Source: Inia geoffrensis
Taxonomy: Eukaryota; Chordata; Mammalia; Artiodactyla; Iniidae
NCBI GenBank assembly: GCA_036417435.1
Contig: CM070899.1
Coordinates: 149,992,237-150,056,236 of the forward strand
Reading direction: 5' to 3'
Length of the DNA stretch: 64,000 nt
The translations under genes were made by a program, and so were the position numbers. The notes beneath the pieces were generated by a model. The model had not been told where the DNA came from, searched no databases, and saw only the letters and a list, made by a program, of their open reading frames with translations. Shown one piece after another: positions 1-9,323 of the stretch (position 1 is the stretch's first letter; each line of letters opens with the position of its first letter).

Positions 1-254
1 CAAGGTGCCTTGAAAAGGTAAATATTGAGCTACCATTCAATCAGGCATACCCACTTCAGGGCCTATCGCCTCAGAGGATGAAAATGAAAAAGCCACAGGA
101 TAGCAATCCTGCACTCCAGCTATATTTACCATATCCAAGCTTTGGAAGCAAAGAAAATGTCCATCAACAGGGGAATGCACAAGGAAGAAGTGGTCCATGT
201 ACACAATGGCATATGGCTCCAATACCAAATATAAATTCAAATTAAAAAACAAAC

Positions 255-1423
255 ATAAGTAAGGAGACATCAGCATTGGGTGGATTATCCGGGCACATTC
301 CACTCTAATTTATAACCAAGGAACACCACTGGCAAGAAGGTCTGTCTCCCTTGTTACCAGAGTGGGGAAAGCAGAAATGCTGCCGCCCTCTGGCCGTTAC
401 CTGCAACAGCAGCCTTAAGACCTGAGCTAAGGGTCACTTTATGTGCACAAGTACTGGAGGACTGTAAATGAACCTGCCCTCAAAATGTCTTGAGGGAGGT
501 AATGCCCAAAATATTACAAATTGCAGCATATACTTCAGGAAAACGATATGAAGAGGTAAGCTGCATCCACAGATTGAGGAAAAAACGGACATGCCTGAAA
601 ACTCAATTTCAAGGGGTTAGGAGACCCATGCAAATCCAACCACAAAGAGGTATCAGCTCACACCAGGCAGAATAAACATCAGAAAAAAACACAAACAGTA
701 AATGCTGAAGGGGTTGTGGAGAAGGGCATACCCTCAACTTTAAGTGGGACGTAACCTGGTAAGAGCCACAAATGAGAACAGAATGGACGTGCCTTTACAA
801 GGTGAACATTGAGCTACCATATGATCCAGCAGGTCCACTCCTGGGCCTATAAGCTAAGAAGACAGATTTGGAAAGACACAGGCAGGCAAATCTGCATTGC
901 AACTCTATTACAGTAGGCAAGACATGAAAGCAACCAAAACGTCCATCAACACATGAGTGGACAAAGAAGAACTGGTATATGTACACACGGATATTAGCCA
1001 AGGGAAAAATGACACAATTCCATTTGCAGCACCATAGATGAGTCTAGGCGTAATCACGCAACTTATAGTTAGTCAGAAAGAGAAAGACACATATCCTAGG
1101 ATATCACTTATCGGTGTTACCTAAAAATTGATACCAGTGAAGAGATTTCCACAGAGAAAGGCAATCACAGATTCATTAAACAAACTTATGGTTCACCAAT
1201 GGAAAGGTGTGAGAATTGGATACTTTAGGCTATTGTGGTTAAGACACATATACAAACACAGGTGAAGTATATAATCACCAAAGACCATGGGAAAAGGATG
1301 CCAGGAAGAAGAGACACATGGATATGTGTAAAAGAACCACATCTTGCACACGTACAACAAGCATAACATTGTAATCAAACTTGCTGTGATAAAAAAATAA
1401 AAATTAAATTAATAAAACGAACA
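255..1423 (+). repeat. Monomer A (type copy), about 1169 bp
   Basis: The head of about 270 bp (255 to roughly 520) is not recognised. L1-like sequence follows, clear from about 628 (ATGCAAATCC) through the ORF2 C-terminal region near 810-960 to the 3' UTR, and ends in an A-rich tail near 1390-1420. The ORF2 frame is broken by small indels. Compared with B and C it is about 40-80 bp shorter. The boundary with B is set where the A-rich L1 tail meets the next head (CAAGCAGTGAG). Confidence 0.88.
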
Positions 1424-2670
1424 ACAAGCAGTGAGACATAAACTTAAGGCACTGTTTCCTGGCATCTTCCATTCCAATTTACAGCCTACAACACGATTTC
1501 CATGGAGACTCTATTGCCCTAGTAAACAGATTTTATAAAGGAGAACTGCTGCCACATTGTGGCCGTTTCACACAACAGCAGCTTTAAACCCAGGGCTAAT
1601 GGTCAGTTATACTCAAAATAATTACAGGCCTGTAAATGACAACTGCCCTGAAAACAAATCCTGGGGTCGTATATCGACCAAAAAATTCAAGAGACATCCA
1701 CAACTCAAAACGACAATTTCAAGAGGTCATTATACACACATTTGTCTTCTCTTACTTTTTCTTTCTTTTTTTTTTTGGTAAAACAAATGGGAATGGGAAA
1801 ATGCTTAACATCAGGAATTAATGAAGTCATGCAAATCCAATCTACAAAAACGTTCACCTCACAACCGTCAGAATGATCATCATGCAAAAACGTGTATAAA
1901 GAATAAATGCTGAAGGGGTTTTAGAGAACGGCGTACCCTCTTGCTGCTGTTGGGATGTAACCTGGTAACAGCCAGTATTGAGAACAGAATGGAGGTGCAT
2001 TGCAAGGTAAAAATTGAGCTACCATATGATCTGGTAGGCCCACTGTTGGGCCTATCTCCTGAATAGACTAGAATCAAAAAGGCACAGGCTGGCAATCCTG
2101 CACTCCAGCATCATGTACCATAGCCAAGAATTGGAAAAAACCAAAATGTCCATCAACAGATAAATGCACCAAAAACAAGTGGTCCATGTACACAATGGAA
2201 TATTAGCCAAGGAAAAGAATGAAACATTGCCGTTGGCACCACCATAGAAGGATCTAGAAATAATCAGCCCACTTGATCTAAGAAAGAACCCAAAAGACAG
2301 ACATCCTATGACATCAGTTATAGGGGTTATCTAAATATTGAACCCATGAAATTATTTCCAAGAGAAGGACACACATGGATTTAGAACACAAAAAATATAT
2401 TTAACCACATGGAATGGTGTAAGGAACATATGAATTAGGATACGGGGGTTAGCAGACATGTACTAATACTTATGAAATATATAATCACAAAATACCTATG
2501 GAATACCAAGAGAGGCCTACTCCACACTCTGTAATGACCTACACGGGAAAGGATCCAAAGATGAATAGGTCGATGCCTAGATATAATGAACCAGATTCTG
2601 TACACCTAGAACACACACAATACTTTTATCAAATTTGCTCTGATAGTAAATAAAAATTAAATTTAAAACA
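1424..2670 (+). repeat. Monomer B (type copy), about 1247 bp
   Basis: This is the longest SINE-free monomer. Its head holds GCTGCCACATTGTGGCC near 1548 and a 15-bp hairpin at 1665-1679. A pyrimidine tract near 1746-1776 ends in a T run of 11-13 depending on the unit. The L1 part is clear from about 1801 (AATGCTTAACATCAGGAATTA) to the A-rich tail near 2650. B is the monomer missing from units 10, 13 and 14. Confidence 0.88.
1665..1679. other. Short inverted repeat in the head of monomer B
   Basis: GGTCG and CGACC are perfect complements separated by TATAT. It is present in every B copy I looked at. Confidence 0.6.
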
Positions 2671-3431
2671 CAAGAAGTAAGGAGGTTTAAGCTCTTGGGG
2701 GTTTGCCCTGGCACATTTCTCTCGAATTTTAAGCCTGCTAACACAATTTCCAGGAAGGCTCTCTTGCCCCAAAACCCAGATTTGGAAATGTAGGAATGCT
2801 GCCGCCTTGTGGCCGTTTCCCGCTAAAGCGGCTTTAAACCCACAGCTAACAGTCACTGAACACTCACAAGGACTGAGGGCAGTAAAGGACACGTGACCTC
2901 AAAAAATGTCCTGGGCTGGGAATGGCCAAAAAAATTAAACACAGGCAAAGGTTTCAAGGAGATAGTATGAAGAGGCAAGTTTTACTCACTCTTTTTCCAA
3001 AAAAGAAAAATGGATAACAGCTCAACATCAGGAATTATTAGACTCATGCAAATGTAATTTACAAAAAGGATTCAACTCACACAAGTCAACTACCATCAGC
3101 AAAAAGTCAACAAACAATAAATGCCGAAGGGGTTTTAGAGAACTGCGTACCCTCTAACTGCTGGTGAGATGTAAAGTGGTAACAGCCCATAATGAGAACA
3201 GAAAGGAGTTGCATTTAAAAGTAAAAATTGAGCCAGCATTCCATCCAGCAGGGCCACCGCTGAGCCTCTCACCTGAGAAGACCAGAGTCGAGAAGACCCA
3301 GGCTGCAACAGCTGCACTGCAGCCATTTTCACAATAGCCAAGACACGGAAGCAAGCAAAACGTCCATCAACACATGAATGGATAAAGAAGTGGTCTATGT
3401 ACACAAAGGCATATTAACAATGGAAAACAAT

Positions 3432-3446
3432 GAAACACTGCTCTTT
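3432..3446. repeat. Left target-site duplication of the SINE, unit 1
   Basis: GAAACACTGCTCTTT directly abuts the T-rich end of the SINE. The identical 15-mer follows the other end at 3677-3691. It occurs only once, uninterrupted, in SINE-free units, which proves this is the target site. Confidence 0.96.
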
Positions 3447-3610
3447 TATTTTTATTTTTTTATTTTTTTTATTTTTATTTTTTAGCGGTACGCGGGCCTC
3501 TCACTGCTGTGGCCTCTCCCGCTGCGGAGCACAGGCTCCGGACGCTCAGGCTCAGTGGCCATGACTCACGGGCACAGCCGCTCCGCGGCATGTGGGATCC
3601 TCCCGGACCG

Positions 3611-3621
3611 GGGCACGAACC
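3611..3621 (-). promoter_or_regulatory. Pol III B box in the unit 1 SINE
   Basis: The minus strand reads GGTTCGTGCCC. It keeps the GGTTCG core of the B box (GGTTCGANNCC), with a deviation in the following base. Spacing from the A box is normal for a tRNA-derived SINE. Confidence 0.7.
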
Positions 3622-3653
3622 CGTGTCCCCTGCATCGGCAGGCAGACGCTCGA

Positions 3654-3664
3654 CCACTGCGCCA
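3654..3664 (-). promoter_or_regulatory. Pol III A box in the unit 1 SINE
   Basis: The minus strand reads TGGCGCAGTGG, a full match to the tRNA A-box pattern TGGCNNAGTGG. Together with the B box about 33 bp downstream it forms a type 2 internal promoter. Activity is inferred, not shown. Confidence 0.75.
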
Positions 3665-3676
3665 CCAGGGAAGCCC

Positions 3677-3691
3677 GAAACACTGCTCTTT
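3677..3691. repeat. Right target-site duplication of the SINE, unit 1
   Basis: This is an exact copy of the left 15-mer, placed after AGGGAAGCCC at the tRNA-related end of the SINE. The L1 sequence of monomer C resumes in register immediately after it. Confidence 0.96.
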
Positions 3692-4361
3692 GAGGCACCA
3701 TAGAGGAGCCTAGACATAATCACAGAACATGAGGTAAGTCGGAAAGCAAAAGGCATATATCCTATGATATCACTTATAGGCGTCATCTAACAACTGACAA
3801 AAATGAACATATTTCCACAGAGAAAGGCACTCACAGACTAAGAAAACAAACTACGCTTATCTAAAAGGAAAGGTGGCGGAATGGATAAATTAAGATCAGG
3901 GTTATCAAAAGTATACAAATACATATTAAATATACATATCAAAAAGACCGACCATATAGCAAGGGAGGTCTACAGAACACTCTGCAATAATTTACATGGG
4001 AAGTGGATTTGTACATGAATATATATACATACATAGTACAAATGAACCAGACTGTGTACACCTAAGACAAAAAATATTCTAATCGTTACCCGGGTTAAAA
4101 AACGTTAAAACATCGAACAACAAGTAAGGGACATAATCTTATGTGGGGTTTTCCTGGCACATTCCATTCTAATTTACAACCTGGGAACATGACTTCCAGA
4201 AAGGCTCTGCTGCTCTAGTCATCAGATTTGGGAATGGAGAAATGCTGCCGCCTTGTGGCCATTTCGCACAATAGCACCTTTAAACTCAGTGCTAATGGTC
4301 ACTAAATATTCACACTCATTGCTGGCCTGTAAATGACACCTGCCCTCAAAAAAAATCCTGG

Positions 4362-4376
4362 GGTCGAAAATCGACC
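4362..4376. other. Short inverted repeat in the head of monomer D
   Basis: GGTCGA and TCGACC flank AAA. This is the homologous position to the hairpin of monomer B. The arms are altered in some SINE-free units: ATCGGCC in units 9 and 11, GGTCC in unit 12. Confidence 0.6.
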
Positions 4377-4482
4377 AAAAAATTCAAAAGAGGGCAACCT
4401 TCCGAGAAGACAATTTCAAGAGGTTTACTGTACTCACAGTTTTTTTTTTCTGTTTATCACAGATATAAAAAGGTGTGGAAAA

Positions 4483-4780
4483 ATGCTGAACAGAATTATT
4501 AAAGACATGCAAATCCCAATTACAAAAACCTATCAGCTCACACCAGTCAGAATGGCCGTGAGCAAAATTTCTGCAAAAAATAAATTCTGTAGGGGCTGTG
4601 GAGAAATGCATACCCGCGGTTCAAACAGGAACATGGTAAGAGCCAGTAATGGAAACACAAACAAGGTGCCTTGAAAAGGTAAATATTGAGCTACCATTCA
4701 ATCAGGCATACCCACTTCAGGGCCTATCGCCTCAGAGGATGAAAATGAAAAAGCCACAGGATAGCAATCCTGCACTCCAG
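4483..4780 (+). pseudogene. L1 ORF2 C-terminal remnant in monomer D
   Basis: This is a decayed piece of the LINE-1 ORF2 protein C-terminus. The frame from 4483 reads a recognisable stretch with LTPVRMA and then NKFCRGCGEMHT, corresponding to the conserved LTPVRMA...NKCWRGCGEKGT segment of mammalian L1 ORF2p. It then drifts and stops at 4672-4674. The homologous frame resumes one shift later with NIELPF, like the KIELPYDPAIP segment. There is no endonuclease or reverse transcriptase domain, so it cannot be functional. The stop closing the first frame recurs in each D, ending at 9336, 13998, 18651, 23312, 27974, 32629, 37292, 41707, 44803, 49222, 53645, 56741 and 59837. Confidence 0.8.
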
Positions 4781-7700
4781 CTATATTTACCATATCCAAG
4801 CTTTGGAAGCAAAGAAAATGTCCATCAACAGGGGAATGCACAAGGAAGAAGTGGTCCATGTACACAATGGCATATGGCTCCAATACCAAATATAAATTCA
4901 AATTAAAAAACAAACATAAGTAAGGAGACATCAGCATTGGGTGGATTATCCGGGCACATTCCACTCTAATTTATAACCAAGGAACACCACTGGCAAGAAG
5001 GTCTGTCTCCCTTGTTACCAGAGTGGGGAAAGCAGAAATGCTGCCGCCCTCTGGCCGTTACCTGCAACAGCAGCCTTAAGACCTGAGCTAAGGGTCACTT
5101 TATGTGCACAAGTACTGGAGGACTGTAAATGAACCTGCCCTCAAAATGTCTTGAGGGAGGTAATGCCCAAAATATTACAAATTGCAGCATATACTTCAGG
5201 AAAACGATATGAAGAGGTAAGCTGCATCCACAGATTGAGGAAAAAACGGACATGCCTGAAAACTCAATTTCAAGGGGTTAGGAGACCCATGCAAATCCAA
5301 CCACAAAGAGGTATCAGCTCACACCAGGCAGAATAAACATCAGAAAAAAACACAAACAGTAAATGCTGAAGGGGTTGTGGAGAAGGGCATACCCTCAACT
5401 TTAAGTGGGACGTAACCTGGTAAGAGCCACAAATGAGAACAGAATGGACGTGCCGTTACAAGGTGAACATTGAGCTACCATATGATCCAGCAGGTCCACT
5501 CCTGGGCCTATAAGCTAAGAAGACAGATTTGGAAAGACACAGGCAGGCAAATCTGCATTGCAACTCTATTACAGTAGGCAAGACATGAAAGCAACCAAAA
5601 CGTCCATCAACACATGAGTGGACAAAGAAGAACTGGTATATGTACACACGGATATTAGCCAAGGAAAAAATGACACAATTCCATTTGCAGCACCATAGAT
5701 GAGTCTAGGCGTAATCACGCAACTTATAGTTAGTCAGAAAAAGAAAGACACATATCCTAGGATATCACTTATCGGTGTTACCTAAAAATTGATACCAGTG
5801 AAGAGATTTCCACAGAGAAAGGCAATCACAGATTCATTAAACAAACTTATGGTTCACCAATGGAAAGGTGTGAGAATTGGATACTTTAGGCTCTTGTGGT
5901 TAAGACACATATACAAACACAGGTGAAGTATATAATCACCAAAGACCATGGGAAAAGGATGCCAGGAAGAATAGACACATGGATATGTGTAAAAGAACCA
6001 CATCTTGCACACGTACAACAAGCATAACATTGTAATCAAACTTGCTGTGATAAAAAAATAAAAATTAAATTAATAAAACGAACAACAAGCAGTGAGACAT
6101 AAACTTAAGGCACTGTTTCCTGGCATCTTCCATTCCAATTTACAGCCTACAACACGATTTCCATGGAGACTCTGTTGCCCTAGTAAACAGATTTTATAAA
6201 GGAGAACTGCTGCCACATTGTGGCCGTTTCACACAACAGCAGCTTTAAACCCAGGGCTAATGGTCAGTTATACTCAAAATAATTACAGGCCTGTAAATGA
6301 CAACTGCCCTGAAAACAAATCCTGGGGTCGTATATCGACCAAAAAATTCAAGAGACATCCACAACTCAAAACGACAATTTCAAGAGGTCATTATACACAC
6401 ATTTGTCTTCTCTTACTTTTTCTTTCTTTTTTTTTTTTGGTAAAACAAATGGGAATGGGAAAATGCTTAACATCAGGAATTAATGAAGTCATGCAAATCC
6501 AATCTACAAAAACGTTCACCTCACAACCGTCAGAATGATCATCATGCAAAAACGTGTATAAAGAATAAATGCTGAAGGGGTTTTAGAGAACGGCGTACCC
6601 TCTTGCTGCTGTTGGGATGTAACCTGGTAACAGCCAGTATTGAGAACAGAATGGAGGTGCATTGCAAGGTAAAAATTGAGCTACCATATGATCTGGTAGG
6701 CCCACTGTTGGGCCTATCTCCTGAATAGACTAGAATCATAAAGGCACAGGCTGGCAATCCTGCACTCCAGCATCATGTACCATAGCCAAGAACTGGAAAA
6801 AACCAAAATGTCCATCAACAGATAAATGCACCAAAAAGAAGTGGTCCATGTACACAATGGAATATTAGCCAAGGAAAAGAATGAAACATTGCCGTTGGCA
6901 CCACCATAGAAGGATCTAGAAATAATCAGCCCACTTGATCTAAGAAAGAACCCAAAAGACAGACATCCTATGACATCAGTTATAGGGGTTATCTAAATAT
7001 TGAACCCATGAAATTATTTCCAAGAGAAGGACACACATGGATTTAGAACACAAAAAATATATTTAACCACATGGAATGGTGTAAGGAACATATGAATTAG
7101 GATACGGGGGTTAGCAGACATGTACTAATACTTATGAAATATATAATCACAAAATACCTATGGAATACCAAGAGAGGCCTACTCCACACTCTGTAATGAC
7201 CTACACGGGAAAGGATCCAAAGATGAATAGGTCGATGCCTAGATATAATGAACCAGATTCTGTACACCTAGAACACACACAATACTTTTATCAAATTTGC
7301 TCTGATAGTAAATAAAAATTAAATTTAAAACACAAGAAGTAAGGAGGTTTAAGCTCTTGGGGGTTTGCCCTGGCACATTTCTCTCGAATTTTAAGCCTGC
7401 TAACACAATTTCCAGGAAGGCTCTCTTGCCCCAAAACCCAGATTTGGAAATGTAGGAATGCTGCCGCCTCGTGGCCGTTTCCCACTAAAGCGGCTTTAAA
7501 CCCACAGCTAACAGTCACTGAACACTCACAAGGACTGAGGGCAGTAAAGGACACGTGACCTCAAAAAATGTCCTGGGCTGGGAATGGCCAAAAAAATTAA
7601 ACACAGGCAAAGGTTTCAAGGAGATAGTATGAAGAGGCAAGTTTTACTCACTCTTTTTCCAAAAAAGAAAAATGGATAACAGCTCAACATCAGGAATTAT

Positions 7701-9323
7701 TAGACTCATGCAAATGTAATTTACAAAAAGGATTCAACTCACACAAGTCAACTACCATCAGCAAAAAGTCAACAAACAATAAATGCCGAAGGGGTTTTAG
7801 AGAACTGCGTACCCTCTAACTGCTGGTGAGATGTAAAGTGGTAACAGCCCATAATGAGAACAGAAAGGAGTTGCATTTAAAAGTAAAAATTGAGCCAGCA
7901 TTCCATCCAGCAGGGCCACCGCTGAGCCTCTCACCTGAGAAGACCAGAGTCGAGAAGACCCAGGCTGCAACAGCTGCACTGCAGCCATTTTCACAATAGC
8001 CAAGACACGGAAGCAAGCAAAACGTCCATCAACACATGAATGGATAAAGAAGTGGTCTATGTACACAAAGGCATATTAACAATGGAAAACAATGAAACAC
8101 TGCTCTTTTATTTTTATTTTTTTATTTTTTTTATTTTTATTTTTTAGCGGTACGCGGGCCTCTCACTGCTGTGGCCTCTCCCGCTGCGGAGCACAGGCTC
8201 CGGACGCTCAGGCTCAGTGGCCATGACTCACGGGCACAGCCGCTCCGCGGCATGTGGGATCCTCCCGGACCGGGGCACGAACCCGTGTCCCCTGCATCGG
8301 CAGGCAGACGCTCGACCACTGCGCCACCAGGGAAGCCCGAAACACTGCTCTTTGAGGCACCATAGAGGAGCCTAGACATAATCACAGAACATGAGGTAAG
8401 TCGGAAAGCAAAAGGCATATATCCTATGATATCACTTATAGGCGTCATCTAACAACTGACAAAAATGAACATATTTCCACAGAGAAAGGCACTCACAGAC
8501 TAAGAAAACAAACTACGCTTATCTAAAAGGAAAGGTGGCGGAATGGATAAATTAAGATCAGGGTTATCAAAAGTATACAAATACATATTAAATATACATA
8601 TCAAAAAGACCGACCATATAGCAAGGGAGGTCTACAGAACACTCTGCAATAATTTACATGGGAAGTGGATTTGTACATGAATATATATACATACATAGTA
8701 CAAATGAACCAGACTGTGTACACCTAAGACAAAAAATATTCTAATCGTTACCCGGGTTAAAAAACGTTAAAACATCGAACAACAAGTAACGGACATAATC
8801 TTATGTGGGGTTTTCCTGGCACATTCCATTCTAATTTACAACCTGGGAACATGACTTCCAGAAAGGCTCTGCTGCTCTAGTCATCAGATTTGGGAATGGA
8901 GAAATGCTGCCGCCTTGTGGCCATTTCGCACAATAGCACCTTTAAACTCAGTGCTAATGGTCACTAAATATTCACACTCATTGCTGGCCTGTAAATGACA
9001 CCTGCCCTCAAAAAAAATCCTGGGGTCGAAAATCGACCAAAAAATTCAAAAGAGGGCAACCTTCCGAGAAGACAATTTCAAGAGGTTTACTGTACTCACA
9101 GTTTTTTTTTTCTGTTTATCACAGATATAAAAAGGTGTGGAAAAATGCTGAACAGAATTATTAAAGACATGCAAATCCCAATTACAAAAACCTATCAGCT
9201 CACACCAGTCAGAATGGCCGTGAGCAAAATTTCTGCAAAAAATAAATTCTGTAGGGGCTGTGGAGAAATGCATACCCGCGGTTCAAACAGGAACATGGTA
9301 AGAGCCAGTAATGGAAACACAAA
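4662..9323 (+). repeat. Higher-order unit 2 (A-B-C+SINE-D, 4662 bp)
   Basis: D tail 4662-4915, A 4916-6084, B 6085-7332, C 7333-8782, D from 8783. It is an even-type unit, with GTGCCGTTACAAGG in A, AATCATAAAGG in B, GCCTCGTGGCCGTTTCCCAC in C and AAGTAACGGACA at the start of D. GTCAGAAAAAGAAAGAC near 5735 is shared only with unit 6. Confidence 0.95.
8109..8338 (-). mobile_element. CHR-type SINE, unit 2
   Basis: Same insertion as in unit 1, with identical target-site copies immediately outside and the full-length 37-bp T/A-rich tail. I see no base change relative to unit 1 in the body. Confidence 0.95.

Larger units (their letters stand above)
3447..3676 (-). mobile_element. CHR-type tRNA-Glu SINE, unit 1
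   Basis: This is a 230-bp SINE inserted antisense. On the minus strand it starts GGGCTTCCCTGGTGGCGCAG, the usual start of cetartiodactyl tRNA-Glu-derived SINEs, and it ends in an A-rich tail, seen here as T-rich DNA at 3447-3483. It is flanked by a perfect 15-bp target-site duplication, GAAACACTGCTCTTT, at 3432-3446 and 3677-3691. A-box and B-box matches are intact. The element is non-coding; a 103-residue minus-strand frame through it is fortuitous. Confidence 0.95.
2671..4120 (+). repeat. Monomer C with SINE insertion (type copy)
   Basis: Without the SINE and one target-site copy, C is about 1205 bp, close to A and B. The head carries GCTGCCGCCTTGTGGCC near 2799. The L1 part starts around 2970-3040 and ends in an A-rich tail near 4095-4118. 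The 3' UTR segment after the SINE (3692-4090) has the typical late L1 motifs CTATGATATCACTTATAG and GAACCAGACTGTGTACACC. Of the four monomers, only C carries the SINE. Confidence 0.9.
1..4661 (+). repeat. Higher-order unit 1 (A-B-C+SINE-D, 4661 bp)
   Basis: The window opens inside monomer D (tail 1-254), followed by A 255-1423, B 1424-2670, C 2671-4120 and D from 4121. It is an odd-type unit, with GTGCCTTTACAAGG in A, AATCAAAAAGG in B and GCCTTGTGGCCGTTTCCCGC in C. Variants shared only with unit 5 include AAGAGACACATGG near 1310, AGGGAAAAATGAC near 1001 and GACTCTATTGCC near 1506. The B poly-T run is 11 long and the D poly-T run 10. Confidence 0.95.
4121..4915 (+). repeat. Monomer D (type copy), 3'-truncated, about 795 bp
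   Basis: The head contains GCTGCCGCCTTGTGGCC near 4245 and a 15-bp hairpin at 4362-4376. The L1 part is clear from about 4480. It matches A, B and C as far as GTGGTCCATGTACACAATGG near 4851-4870. It then jumps within about 30 bp to an A-rich tail near 4885-4915, lacking roughly 400 bp of the L1 3' UTR present in the others. All D copies share this form, so the loss predates amplification of the unit. Confidence 0.87.

Noticed and set aside
37..303. Many open frames of 60-134 codons on both strands, repeated in each unit
   Set aside because: They recur only because the DNA repeats. Frames are short, open and close with single-base changes between units, and show no protein family except decayed L1 ORF2 pieces.
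628..640. ATGCAAAT octamer in every monomer, resembling an Oct factor site
   Set aside because: It is part of the normal L1 sequence at that position and is expected from descent; nothing indicates selection for it here.
1746..1776. Pyrimidine/poly-T tract in monomer B as an independent retroposon tail
   Set aside because: There is no target-site duplication around it and no second element next to it. Its length varies by one or two bases between units, as expected for slippage in a homopolymer.
3447..3676. A functional tRNA-Glu gene inside the SINE
   Set aside because: Only the promoter-bearing tRNA-like part is present. It is diverged, lacks a full cloverleaf by eye, and is fused to a SINE body and A-rich tail.
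3475..3786. 103-residue minus-strand frame in all SINE-bearing units
   Set aside because: It reads through the tRNA-derived SINE and flanking satellite. Such SINE-encoded peptides with GFPGGAVVE-like strings are common annotation artefacts in cetartiodactyl genomes.
4250..4275. Possible CENP-B box near CATTTCGCACAATAGCAC in monomer D
   Set aside because: It has TTCG and the following A at the right spacing but lacks the CGGG end. I found no sequence fitting TTCGNNNNANNCGGG on either strand, so centromere function is not supported.
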